Part shown: positions 33,842 to 43,657 of the stretch, in pieces
How the letters are laid out: every line of letters starts with the position of its first letter
Numbering within the stretch: position 1 is the first letter of the stretch
From: Streptomyces sp. C10-9-1
Lineage (GTDB): Bacteria > Actinomycetota > Actinomycetes > Streptomycetales > Streptomycetaceae
Length of the DNA stretch: 64,000 nucleotides
Reading direction: 5' to 3'
Assembly: GCF_024497955.1 (NCBI RefSeq)
Contig: NZ_JANHKP010000001.1
Location: 496,001-560,000, forward strand
Made by a program: the position numbers and the translations under genes
The notes under the pieces: generated by a model
Told to the model about the DNA's origin: nothing
The model's input: the letters and a program-made list of their open reading frames with translations, nothing else
Database searches by the model: none

Positions 33842-36082
33842 ATGTCCGAGTTGTTCGATGCGGTCGACGCGCTGGTCGCGTCCCGCTCTCCGCTGCCTCC
33901 GCCCGAGGAGCGCAAGCGGCTGCGTACCGCGCACGGTCTGACGCTGGAAGAAGTCGCCGCGGCGTTGAAGGTGCGCCGGGCCACGGTGTCGGGCTGGGAG
34001 TCCGCGAGGAAGCCGACCGAGCCGCGCGGGCCGGAGCGCGAGGCGTACGCGCGGCTGCTGAAGCAGCTCGCGGAGCTGTACCCGGCCGCGCCGGAGGAGG
34101 TGGCCCCCGCCCCGGACCTGCGCGTGCCGACCGCGGCCACGGGCGCCGCCCACGGGCAGGCACCTGCTCCGCGGGGACCTGAGGCACCCGGCCCGGAGGC
34201 GGCAGGCGCCCCCGAAGGTTCCCGGAGCAGCACTGCTCAGGAGGCTGCGCCGCGTCCGGGGCACACCACCGGGACGACGTCGCCGGCGTCGCGCCGTCCG
34301 GGCGCGAAGAGGGCGGCCCCGGCCGGTACCCCGGCGGGCGGCACGGATCCGCGGTTCGAGAACGGGCCGCTGGCGGTCGTCGACGTCGAGGACGGGAAGG
34401 CGCTGGCGTACTGCGCCGGCGGGCTGGTCCTGGACGTGCCCGCCAAGTCCCTGCCGTCCCTGGTGGAGTGGACGCTGAAGGAGGCGAGGCTCGGTCAGCC
34501 GAGGCTGTCCCGGCCGGGCAGGGACGCCGATCCGCTGCTCGTGCTCACCGGTGCCGCGCTGGAGCGCTACGGCCTGCCCACGACGCTCACGGAGGAGGAG
34601 CGGCTCGCCGGGCGCCTGCCCGAGGGCCACCCGGCCGTCAAGCAGCTGACCCGTGCCCAGTGGAGGCTGACGCGGCGCGGGCTGGGGCCGTGGGCGCGGA
34701 TCTACCGCCCCGCACAAGGGTCGGAGCGGGCCTGCGTGCAGCTGTGCATCCCGGCCTGGCAGGCGCTGGACACCCGGCACTGGGGTTCCGCGGCCGAGCT
34801 GCCGCCCGCGGAACTCGCCCGCGTCCTGGGCGTGTACGCCTCCCGGGTGATGACGCCGCGCGGCTCGACGGCCGTGACCGGCCTGGAGCTGATGACCGCG
34901 CTGCACCCGCCGACCCGCGCATCCGAGCCGGACGCCGACGGCAGGCGGCACTCCGAGCACAACCCCGGCTCGCTGGGCAAGGATCCGATCGACCCGGTGA
35001 ACTGGCCGCCGTGCGAGGTGCCCGACGGCCACCCCGTCCTCAAGAGCCTGCCCCGCTTCCACGTCCGCGGCCCGGCGGAGAAGCTGTTCGAGGAGGCGTA
35101 CGACTGGGCGCGGCCGATGACCGACGCGGAGTGCACCCTGCGCCACCTGGTCGGCATCGACGTCAACATGGCCTTCGCCGCGGGCGCGAACGGGCTGAGC
35201 GTCGGCCTCGGGGAGGCGACGCACGTCCGGAACCCGGTGTTCGACCCGAAGCTCCCCGGCTCCTGGCTGGTCGACCTCTCCCACGTCGACCTGTCGAGGG
35301 TGCGGGCCGGCAAGGAGTGGGTGGAGCTGGACGGCTCGCTGCTGCCCTCCCCGTTCACACCGAAGGGCGAGCGCCCGGAAGGACCGGCCTGGTACGCCAC
35401 GCCCACCGTCGCCTACGCGGCGGAGCTCGGCTACGACGTCGCGCCGCTGGAGGCGTACGTCCGGTACGAGAACGGCCGCTACCTGGACGGCTGGTACCAG
35501 CGGCTGCGCGACGCCTACCTCACCACGATGGCCGACCTCGGCGTCGGCGCGGACCTCACCCCGGCGGACTTCCTGACGGCGATGGACGGCTACAAGGACC
35601 GCGACCCGGAACTCGCGATCGTCACCACGGCCGTCAAGGCCACGGTGAAAGGCGGCCTCGGCAAGCTGCGCGAACGGCCCCGCGGCGAGGGCTGGCGGCC
35701 CGGTGAGCCGTGGCGCGCCCTCGCCCGCCCGACGTGGCGGCCCGACATCCGCGCGGCGGTCATCTCCCGCACCCGGATCAACCTGCACCGCAAGATCGTC
35801 AAGCACGCGGCGTTCACCGGCCAGTACCCGGTCGCGGTCCTCTCCGACTGCGTCGTCTACGCCGCCAACGGCACCAGCCCGCTGGACTTCCTGCCCTACC
35901 GCGAGGGCAGGCCCCTCCCGGGTGGGTTCAAGCTCGGCGTCAACCCCGGCCTGGTCAAGCACGAGGGAAGCCAGAGCGTGCTGTGGGGCGAGGAAGTCCG
36001 CGACCGGTTCGACGCGCCGGAACTCAACCTCGCCCGGTACATCAAGGACGGCACCGTCACCGACGCCGACAGCGGAGAGTAG
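33842..36082 (+). CDS. tap: Telomere-associated protein Tap
   Basis: A 746-aa DNA-binding protein that binds telomere 3' overhangs of linear Streptomyces replicons and recruits terminal protein Tpg for end patching. It begins MSELFDAVDALVASRSPLPP, then a helix-turn-helix (LRTAHGLTLEEVAAALKVRR ATVSGWE). A disordered Pro/Ala linker (about residues 85-170) leads to a long C-terminal domain with LVGIDVNMAFAAGANGLSVG, probably the polymerase/exonuclease-like fold noted in Tap proteins. Length matches known Tap (about 740 aa). RBS GGGAGG precedes the ATG. It is followed after 12 bp by tpg, the canonical pair. Everything looks intact. Confidence 0.93.
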   Translation: MSELFDAVDALVASRSPLPPPEERKRLRTAHGLTLEEVAAALKVRRATVSGWESARKPTEPRGPEREAYARLLKQLAELYPAAPEEVAPAPDLRVPTAATGAAHGQAPAPRGPEAPGPEAAGAPEGSRSSTAQEAAPRPGHTTGTTSPASRRPGAKRAAPAGTPAGGTDPRFENGPLAVVDVEDGKALAYCAGGLVLDVPAKSLPSLVEWTLKEARLGQPRLSRPGRDADPLLVLTGAALERYGLPTTLTEEERLAGRLPEGHPAVKQLTRAQWRLTRRGLGPWARIYRPAQGSERACVQLCIPAWQALDTRHWGSAAELPPAELARVLGVYASRVMTPRGSTAVTGLELMTALHPPTRASEPDADGRRHSEHNPGSLGKDPIDPVNWPPCEVPDGHPVLKSLPRFHVRGPAEKLFEEAYDWARPMTDAECTLRHLVGIDVNMAFAAGANGLSVGLGEATHVRNPVFDPKLPGSWLVDLSHVDLSRVRAGKEWVELDGSLLPSPFTPKGERPEGPAWYATPTVAYAAELGYDVAPLEAYVRYENGRYLDGWYQRLRDAYLTTMADLGVGADLTPADFLTAMDGYKDRDPELAIVTTAVKATVKGGLGKLRERPRGEGWRPGEPWRALARPTWRPDIRAAVISRTRINLHRKIVKHAAFTGQYPVAVLSDCVVYAANGTSPLDFLPYREGRPLPGGFKLGVNPGLVKHEGSQSVLWGEEVRDRFDAPELNLARYIKDGTVTDADSGE

Positions 36083-36094
36083 GGGAAGGCGACC

Positions 36095-36652
36095 ATGAGC
36101 CTGTTCGGGGACGGCCTGGACGCCGCGGTGCAGAATGCCTTCACCCGCCCGGCGCCCAAGAGCGCCGGTGCGCAGATGCGCTACCTGGTCAAGCAGCTCA
36201 AGGGCACCAGGGCCGTCGCCCGGACGCTGGAGGTCTCGCAGCGCACCGTCGAACGCTATGTCACGGGCCAGATCAGGACGCCCCGCCCGGAACTCGCCGC
36301 CCGCCTGGAGCGGGAGGTGAAGGCGCGGTGGCAGCCGCAGATCCGGGCCCGGGCCCGGCGGAAGGCCGCGACCACCGACGGGATCGTCGTCGACACCCGC
36401 GCCCGCATGGGCTACACCGCGCCCGTCGGGTCGACGGACGAGTCCCGTATCCGGCACCTGACCGTCGCCCTGCCCCCGCGCTACGCGGCACGCCTCTTCG
36501 ACGCCCGGGCCGCGGGTGCCGACGAGCGGGTGCTCAGGGAGATCACCGCCGAAGCGCTCAGGGAGGTCTACTTCCAGGACGGCGGCCGACGGGCCGGCAG
36601 CCTGGAGGAGGTCCGCCTCACGGATGTGGAGCACCTGGAGTTCGACCTGTAG
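36095..36652 (+). CDS. tpg: Telomere terminal protein Tpg
   Basis: A 185-aa protein that becomes covalently attached to chromosome or plasmid 5' ends and primes telomere replication. It starts MSLFGDGLDAAVQNAFTRPA. A helix-turn-helix (LKGTRAVARTLEVSQRTVER) resembles the reverse-transcriptase-thumb-like region described for Tpg. The mid-region has RARARRKAATTDGIVVDTRA and the C terminus LTDVEHLEFDL. Length is within one or two residues of characterised Tpg proteins. It is co-transcribed with tap. Confidence 0.93.
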   Translation: MSLFGDGLDAAVQNAFTRPAPKSAGAQMRYLVKQLKGTRAVARTLEVSQRTVERYVTGQIRTPRPELAARLEREVKARWQPQIRARARRKAATTDGIVVDTRARMGYTAPVGSTDESRIRHLTVALPPRYAARLFDARAAGADERVLREITAEALREVYFQDGGRRAGSLEEVRLTDVEHLEFDL

Positions 36653-37115
36653 CCGGGCGGCGTACCGCCCACGGCCTCGGCGGCGGCAACCGGGACGAAG
36701 CAGGGCACGTGCCGCCGCGGCAGGCGCCCTGCCGCTCGCCGCTACCCGACGATCGCTTCCGGGGCCCCTCCGCCCCGCCACCGACTCGGCCTGGCACGCG
36801 GCCGGGTGCCCGCAGGAGCAACGCTGATCCACAGGGATCGCCTTCCGCCTGCGTGGTCCCTCCGGCGGGGCCAGCCGGAGGGACCACGCGGTCGCACCGG
36901 GGCCGCCCGGCCGGGCGTGCAGGGCCGCCGCCCGAACGCCTCCACGGGCGATCCGGGCGGCTGCGGAGCCGAGGGGGCGGTGCCGGGACCCGGCCTCGCT
37001 CCGTGCCGCCGGCGGGCAGCCCGGTACCCGCCGACGGCAGGTGCAAGCACACCCGTTCGACGGGTGAATCGGGCGACGGGGCATGGACGAGACCACCGGC
37101 CGGGTGGGGCCGTTG
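36653..37115. other. Gene-free stretch downstream of tpg
   Basis: About 460 bp between tpg and the convergent 541-aa gene. It contains the 16-bp hairpin at 36851-36889 and no convincing coding frame. It is rich in short GC palindromes but lacks the tandem palindrome series of a Streptomyces telomere. Confidence 0.5.
36851..36889. terminator. Perfect 16-bp hairpin between tpg and a convergent gene
   Basis: Arms GCGTGGTCCCTCCGGC at 36851-36866 and its complement at 36874-36889 with a 7-nt loop. It is 200 bp past tpg and 226 bp past the convergent gene, so it is probably a shared bidirectional terminator. It is less GC-uniform and better formed than chance hairpins nearby. Confidence 0.6.
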
Positions 37116-38741
37116 CTACAGCAGACCGCCCAGCGGCAGGGTCCGCTCGGCGAGTCGCCCGTGCAGCCGTCCGCCGGTGGTGTCGGCCTCGGCGAGCCAG
37201 TCGGCGGCGAGCAGCAGGTCCACGTGTGCGGGGATCCGGTCCGGCCGCAGGTCGCAGAACGCGGCGGCCCGCTCCAGGTCCAGGCCGCCGTCCCCGGCCG
37301 GTCCGAGTCCGCCGTCCGCGCGGGCGTGGGCAGCCGTGTACAGGGCCAGGAGGCGGGTGGCGGCCGTGGCCTTCTTCTTGCGGAGCTTCCGGTCGCCCAC
37401 GGCCTTCTGCGCCCAGCCGGAGATTCTCGCCCGGGGGGTCTTGCCGAAGCCGAACGGGCGGGTCCGCTCGGGCAGCAGGGCCGGGACGGTGACGGTGGCG
37501 GGGTCCTCGGGGCGGGAGGCCATGACCTCCGCGACGGTTCCGGGCAGACGCACCCAGTCCGCCTCCACCAACCGCTCGAGCACCTCCTCGGCGCTGCCGG
37601 AGAGCCAGCCGGAGAGGTCCTGACCGGTGACGTTTCCGGTACCGGCGCGCGCGGCGCGCAGGGTGAGCATGAGCACCGCCAGGCGCACCTCGGCCCGCGG
37701 GTCCGGGGCGTGGGCGGCGACGTACTCCAGCACGGCACGGGCGTGGGCGGCCTGCTGCCGGGTCAGCAGCCGCTCCACCACCGGTCCGCCGCCGGGCTGG
37801 GGGCCGCCGCGGTTGGCGTGCATCTCCCGGGTGGTCTGCGCCGCCTTCTCGGCGCGAACGGCCTCGTGGCGCAGGGAGGCGTCACCGCCGACGTCGGCCC
37901 ACAGGCGGAAGGCGCGGGCCTTGCGGTCGTGGAGTTCGGCGAGCAGGGCGAGGTCGGGTTCGGGGCGCTGCTGGTAGGCGCGGAAGGCGTCGCCGAGTTC
38001 GATGAGTTCCGTCCGGAGCACGTCCGGTTCGAGGTCGTGCGGCACGGTGCGCTGCGCGATCTTCCCCCACCGCCTCACCCGCCGGGGTGCGGCGGCAGGG
38101 GTGGCCCTCCGGGCGCCGGGGAGCCGGGCGTCCCCGGCGCCCGGAGCTGCCGCACCGGCGTCGCGGGCGGGGGCCTGGTCGGAGAACACGGGTGCCGCGG
38201 GCCCGGCCGTGCCGACCGCGGGCTCCTGCGCCGTCGCCCGGTTCGCCGGTTCCCGGCCGGGCTCCGCCGGGGCGGGGCGGGGCGGGGGCTGGGCGGTGTC
38301 CAGGACCCGGCTGTCGGGGGTGGCGGCCGCGCAGCGCGCGCACAGCTCCGCGATCCGCCACAGCCTTCCGGCCCGGTCCGCGTGCACCGCCAGGACCACC
38401 GGGCCGCCGCACCGCACCGCGCCTTCCGGCGGGTTCGCCCCGCGCCGCGCGGTGACGGGATCGGGGGTGTGCCACGCGCAGTCCGCGGCACGGCAGGCGC
38501 ACCACGCCGTGCCGCGCGGCCCGCCTCCCTCCCGGATGCCTGCCAGGTGCATGTTGACGTGGGCGATCGCGGCCCTGCGCCCCGCGGCGGCGCCGCCGGG
38601 GACGCGCTGGTCGGCGCAGGCCGGGCGCGAGCAGGAGAGCTTCACCGCACCGGCTGACGGGCGGCCGTCAGGATCCAGGCGCACCGTCCATACCCGTCCT
38701 GCGACGCGCTCCTGCTGCCGTGTGCCGGCCTCCACCACCAT
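37116..38741 (-). CDS. Cysteine-rich conserved protein of unknown function
   Basis: A 541-aa protein I do not recognise. The N-terminal ~170 residues hold repeated Cys/His pairs: LSCSRPACADQR, HVNMHLAG, AWCACRAADCAWH, VRCGG and ELCARCAA, suggesting two or more zinc-ribbon-like sites. A Pro/Ala-rich linker follows, then a helical region (DAFRAYQQRPEPDLALLAEL). The C-terminal half has winged-helix-like segments (LSGWLSGSAEEVLERLVEAD). No signal peptide. The start at 38741 is chosen for its GGAAGG ribosome site 8 bp upstream; ATG 38792 lacks one. Being convergent with tap-tpg, it could belong to the same replicon-maintenance region, but nothing proves that. Confidence 0.6.
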   Translation of the reverse strand: MVVEAGTRQQERVAGRVWTVRLDPDGRPSAGAVKLSCSRPACADQRVPGGAAAGRRAAIAHVNMHLAGIREGGGPRGTAWCACRAADCAWHTPDPVTARRGANPPEGAVRCGGPVVLAVHADRAGRLWRIAELCARCAAATPDSRVLDTAQPPPRPAPAEPGREPANRATAQEPAVGTAGPAAPVFSDQAPARDAGAAAPGAGDARLPGARRATPAAAPRRVRRWGKIAQRTVPHDLEPDVLRTELIELGDAFRAYQQRPEPDLALLAELHDRKARAFRLWADVGGDASLRHEAVRAEKAAQTTREMHANRGGPQPGGGPVVERLLTRQQAAHARAVLEYVAAHAPDPRAEVRLAVLMLTLRAARAGTGNVTGQDLSGWLSGSAEEVLERLVEADWVRLPGTVAEVMASRPEDPATVTVPALLPERTRPFGFGKTPRARISGWAQKAVGDRKLRKKKATAATRLLALYTAAHARADGGLGPAGDGGLDLERAAAFCDLRPDRIPAHVDLLLAADWLAEADTTGGRLHGRLAERTLPLGGLL

Positions 38742-39167
38742 GTAGGAACCTTCCGCTCGTGCCCTGATCCGGGGACCTCGGTGCTTCTCCATCACTGGGG
38801 ATGATGACCGATCAGACGGGGGGCAGACGGCCGTTCCGGCCGGACGCGCCCGTCCCGCGAAGGCGGGCGGCGCCCTCCGCCGCGAAGGTGTGCCCCGGCA
38901 GCGGCGCGGGCGGTGGTGCGCGGACAGCACGGGCGAGGAGGGTGTGCGGCGGGCGGAGAGGGGGCGAAGCCGGTGCCCGCTGCCGCGTCGGGCAGGGCTC
39001 GCCCGTATCGGGAGGGCATCCGCACCCGCCCGGACGGCCCCGGCTCGGAACCGGTGGCACCGGTCCGGCCGAACAGGGCGGCGCGAGCCTCCCGGACGGC
39101 CGGTCCGGGACGGCCGCCCGGGCCCGCGGGCCGGCCGGCCGGGGGTCCGCCACGGGGATCTGCAATA
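38742..39167. other. Intergenic region between divergent genes
   Basis: About 430 bp between the divergent cysteine-rich gene and a TetR gene. No convincing gene is seen. The right end carries the TetR promoter and operator. Confidence 0.45.
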
Positions 39168-39187
39168 ATGACCGACCAGTCAGTCAT
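39168..39187 (+). promoter_or_regulatory. TetR-type operator overlapping the promoter of its regulator
   Basis: A 20-bp imperfect palindrome, ATGAC.GACC followed by AGTC.GTCAT, ends 17 bp before the GTG start at 39205. It overlaps a -10-like CAATAAT. The GACxGAC half-sites are typical of TetR autoregulation. Confidence 0.65.
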
Positions 39188-39204
39188 CTACGGAGGGATC
39201 ACGG

Positions 39205-39789
39205 GTGCCCAGGCAGGTGGATCGCGAGGCCCGGCGGGAGCAGGTCCTCGACGCCGCGGTGCGGGTGTTCGCCCGACAGGGCTACGCCGCCAGCAGGATC
39301 GAGGACGTCGCCCGCGAGGCCGGCGTGGCCAAAGGCAGCGTCTACCTCTCCTTCGGCAGCCGTGAGGAGCTGCTGCGCGCCGCCTTCGACGGGCTCGCGG
39401 ACCGCTCCGGCGCACTGCTCGCCGACGTCGGGCGCCGACCGGGCGGCGCCGCGGAGCGGCTCGCGTTCCTGGTGCGCTCGGCGATGGAGCTGCTGGAGCG
39501 CGAACGCGACCTCGCCCGGGTGCTGCTCGACGTGTGGTCCGCGGGGGCGCGCCGGCCGACCTGGATCGACATGGCCGGCTTCTACCGGGAGTACCGGGCG
39601 GCGGTCACCGGGCTGCTGGAGGAGTGCGACGGACGTGCCGGCGCACCGGCGGTCGCACCGTCCGCCCACGCCACCGTGCTCGTCGGAGCGATCGAGGGGT
39701 GCGTCCTGCAGTGGCTGTTCGACCCGGAGGTCGAACTGGGCCCTCTCGTCGAACCGCTCGTCACCCTGCTGGTGCCACCACGCGGCTGA
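39205..39789 (+). CDS. TetR-family transcriptional regulator
   Basis: A 194-aa repressor. The N-terminal HTH spans about residues 8-55 (RREQVLDAAVRVFARQGYAA; GVAKGSVYLSFGSREELL). The C-terminal ligand domain resembles TetR_C proteins, with ERDLARVLLDVWSAGARR and VLVGAIEGCVLQWLFDPEVE. The GTG start at 39205 lies just after an operator-like dyad. It probably represses itself and the deazaflavin-dependent nitroreductase 45 bp downstream on the same strand; the ligand is unknown. Confidence 0.88.
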   Translation: MPRQVDREARREQVLDAAVRVFARQGYAASRIEDVAREAGVAKGSVYLSFGSREELLRAAFDGLADRSGALLADVGRRPGGAAERLAFLVRSAMELLERERDLARVLLDVWSAGARRPTWIDMAGFYREYRAAVTGLLEECDGRAGAPAVAPSAHATVLVGAIEGCVLQWLFDPEVELGPLVEPLVTLLVPPRG

Positions 39790-39834
39790 CGGGTCCGCAC
39801 CGGCACACCGCAGAAGAGGAAGGAGAGGACGACC

Positions 39835-40335
39835 ATGCTCAATCCGCTCAGAGGGGGACCGCCCGGAAAGGGGCTCCGGCGCCTGGCGCTGCGCGCGCCG
39901 ATCGGGCTCTACCGCATCGGGCTGGGGGGCCTGCTGGGACAGCGCATGGTGCTGCTGACGCACACCGGACGGGTTTCCGGCCGGCCCCGCCAGGTGGTGC
40001 TGGAAGTGGTCGACCGGCTCCCGGAACCGGGCTGCTACCTGATCGCCTCCGGTTACGGCGAGCGCTCGCAGTGGCTGCGCAACATCCTGGCGACGCCGGA
40101 GGTGCGCTACCAGGTGGGGCGCCGTACCCGCCGGGGCACCGCCGTCCCGCTGCCGCCGGAGGAGTCCGGCAGGGCCCTCGCCGACTACGCCCGCCGGCAT
40201 CCGCGCCTGGCCGGGCGCCTGATGCGGTCCGTCGGCCACGCGCCGCGCACCCCGGCCGACTTCGAGGCACTGGGTGCGGACCGCCGCGGGGGCGTGCCGC
40301 TGATCGCCCTGCGCCCGTCACCCGGCGGCGCATAG
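39835..40335 (+). CDS. Deazaflavin (F420)-dependent nitroreductase family protein
   Basis: A 166-aa split-beta-barrel protein of the DDN/FDOR-A type, likely using reduced F420 to reduce quinones or nitro compounds at the membrane. Visible blocks: GLGGLLGQRMVLLTHTGRVS, GRPRQVVLEVVD, YLIASGYGERSQWLRNILAT and VRYQVGRRTRRGTAVPLP. Size and motif order match the family. It is in an apparent operon with the preceding TetR gene. RBS GGAAGGAG is upstream. Confidence 0.87.
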   Translation: MLNPLRGGPPGKGLRRLALRAPIGLYRIGLGGLLGQRMVLLTHTGRVSGRPRQVVLEVVDRLPEPGCYLIASGYGERSQWLRNILATPEVRYQVGRRTRRGTAVPLPPEESGRALADYARRHPRLAGRLMRSVGHAPRTPADFEALGADRRGGVPLIALRPSPGGA

Positions 40336-40453
40336 CGCCCGGCGGAAGGCTCCCCGGGCCGGGAGGCGGGCCGCGTGCGCCCGCGCGGGATGCCGGGCCG
40401 TGCGACCATGGTCGGCGGAACACCCGGCCCGACGGTCCCGACGAGGTATCCCC

Positions 40454-41116
40454 GTGACGAAGCCCGCCGCCCGCGAGCCGCAGCGCCGCAACTCCCGTTC
40501 CAACCGCGCCCGGATCCTGGCCGCGGCCCGCCAGGAGCTGGCCTTCCATCCGGACACCACCCTGGAGGAGATCGCCCGCGCCGCGGGAGTCGTGCGGCGG
40601 ACCGTCTACGGGCACTTCCCCGGGCGGACGGCCCTGCTCGACGCGCTGGCGGAGGAAGCGGCCCGGTCGCTGGCGGCGGCCGTCCGCGCGGCCGGTGCGG
40701 CCGGCGGCCCCGGGGAGGCTGCCGACCGCGCCCTCGCGCGCTTCGTGCTCACCATCTGGCCGGTCGGCGACCGCTACCGCATGCTCATCTCCCTCGCCCG
40801 CCGTGATCTGGGCCATGAGCGGATCGCCGAGGTGCTCGCCCCGGCCCGGGAGGCCACGGGCGCGGTCCTGGCCCGGGGCCAGGCGGCGGGCCTGTTCCTC
40901 ACCCGGGTGCCCGCGCCGGTGCTCGCCGCCGCGCTGGAGGCCCTCACCCTGTCCCTGCTGGAGAGCGTGGGCCGCGGGGCCTGGAAGGACGACGGCCGGG
41001 CCACGGCCGTGACGGCCCTGATGGCCGTCGGGGTTCCGGCCGAGCGGGCCGAGTCCGAGGTCCGCGCACTCGCGGAGACCCCGGGGGCCCCGGCCGCGCA
41101 CGGGGACGGCGCCTGA
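40454..41116 (+). CDS. TetR/AcrR-family transcriptional regulator
   Basis: A 220-aa regulator. The HTH is RARILAAARQELAFHPDTTL with VVRRTVYGHFPGRTALLDAL. The C-terminal domain is Ala-rich and helical, as in TetR_C. The GTG at 40454 is selected over the GTG-type upstream frame start because an ACGAGG ribosome site lies 7 bp before it. The stop overlaps the next start by one base (TGATG), so it is coupled to the GH114 lipoprotein gene it may regulate. Confidence 0.85.
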   Translation: MTKPAAREPQRRNSRSNRARILAAARQELAFHPDTTLEEIARAAGVVRRTVYGHFPGRTALLDALAEEAARSLAAAVRAAGAAGGPGEAADRALARFVLTIWPVGDRYRMLISLARRDLGHERIAEVLAPAREATGAVLARGQAAGLFLTRVPAPVLAAALEALTLSLLESVGRGAWKDDGRATAVTALMAVGVPAERAESEVRALAETPGAPAAHGDGA

Positions 41117-42015
41117 TGCGCGGGCCGCGGGCCGCGGGCCCGCACCCGCGCGGACGGCTCTCGGCAGGCCGGGCGGCCCGCGCCGCGGCGGCCGCGGCGA
41201 CCGCCGCCCTGCTGCTGTTCACGGCGGCCTGCTCCGGCGGCGGGGAGCGGGAACCGCACCCGAGCGCACCCGGACCGGGGGCTTCCGGGGGCGTGCGGCC
41301 CCCCGAGCCCGGCACCGTCTTCGACTACCAGATCGGGGGGCCCTACGCCCCGCCGGGCGCGGTCAGCGCCGTGGCCCGGGACCGCAGCGCGGAACCGGCC
41401 GCGGGCCTCTACAACGTCTGCTACGTCAACGCCTTCCAGGCGCAGCCGGGTGACGAGGTGGACTGGTGGCGCACCCACCACCCGCAGCTGCTGCTGCGGG
41501 ACGGCCGCGGGGCCCTGGTCGTGGACGAGGACTGGGAGGAGCCGCTGCTCGACATCTCCACCGAGGCCCGCCGCAGCGCCCTGATGAAGGTGATCGGCCC
41601 CTGGATCGACGGCTGCGCCGAGGACGGCTACGACGCCGTCGAGCCCGACAACCTGGACTCGTACACCCGGTCGGACGGCCTGCTCACCGAGGACCACGCC
41701 GTCGCCTTCGCCCGTCTGCTGAGCGAGCGGGCGCACGCCCGCGGGCTGGCGATCGCGCAGAAGAACGGCGCCGAGCTCCTCGGGGCCCGGGGCCGGATGG
41801 GCTTCGACTTCGCGGTGGCCGAGGAGTGCGGGCGCTACGACGAGTGCGCGGCGTACCAGGAGGCCTACGAGGGCCGGGTGTTCGACGTCGAGTACCGGGC
41901 GCGGGACTTCGAGAACGCCTGCCGGAGCCGGGGCGGGGCACCGCTGTCCGTGACGCTGCGGGACCGGGAGGTGCGGCCCGCGGGAAGCCCCGGGCACGTG
42001 CACCGCACCTGCTGA
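41116..42015 (+). CDS. GH114-like endo-alpha-1,4-polygalactosaminidase lipoprotein
   Basis: A 299-aa exported protein. A long basic leader precedes a lipobox LLLFTAACSGG (Cys about residue 39). The mature part is a TIM-barrel-like GH114 domain: GTVFDYQIGG, YNVCYVNAFQAQPGDEVDWW, EEPLLDIS, GYDAVEPDNLDSYTRSDG and GLAIAQKNGAELL. Acidic residues in EPDN and VAEECGRYDEC are likely catalytic or binding residues of the family. It may trim galactosamine-containing exopolysaccharide; substrate not shown. It is coupled to the preceding TetR gene. Confidence 0.85.
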   Translation: MRGPRAAGPHPRGRLSAGRAARAAAAAATAALLLFTAACSGGGEREPHPSAPGPGASGGVRPPEPGTVFDYQIGGPYAPPGAVSAVARDRSAEPAAGLYNVCYVNAFQAQPGDEVDWWRTHHPQLLLRDGRGALVVDEDWEEPLLDISTEARRSALMKVIGPWIDGCAEDGYDAVEPDNLDSYTRSDGLLTEDHAVAFARLLSERAHARGLAIAQKNGAELLGARGRMGFDFAVAEECGRYDECAAYQEAYEGRVFDVEYRARDFENACRSRGGAPLSVTLRDREVRPAGSPGHVHRTC

Positions 42016-42060
42016 GAGGCGGGCCCGCCCGGCAGGGCCGCAGCCGGGGCGGCACCGGAC

Positions 42061-42092
42061 CGGCGGGCGCAGGGAGGTCCGGACGCCCGCCG
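42061..42092. terminator. Hairpin between convergent GH114 and gdhA genes
   Basis: Arms CGGCGGGCG (42061-42069) and its complement (42084-42092), 14-nt loop. Weak but well placed. Confidence 0.4.
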
Positions 42093-42147
42093 GGCGCCGG
42101 GCACGCCGCGAGGGCGGCGCCCGGAGCGCCCGGCCGGTCGTTCGGGG

Positions 42148-43605
<1,458 letters not shown>

Positions 43606-43616
43606 TCACGCACACA

Positions 43617-43650
43617 CGAGGGGGAGGCGGCTCGGGCCGCCTCCCCCTCG
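43617..43650 (-). terminator. Perfect 14-bp hairpin downstream of the spore-pigment hydroxylase
   Basis: CGAGGGGGAGGCGG and its exact complement around a CTCGGG loop, 8 bp past the stop at 43658. It isolates gdhA from the pigment gene. Confidence 0.7.
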
Positions 43651-43657
43651 GACGCTA

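Noticed and set aside
36653..37115. A chromosomal telomere or replicon end next to tpg
   Set aside because: Only one strong hairpin is present. The dense series of palindromes with short loops that marks Streptomyces telomeres is missing and genes continue on both sides.
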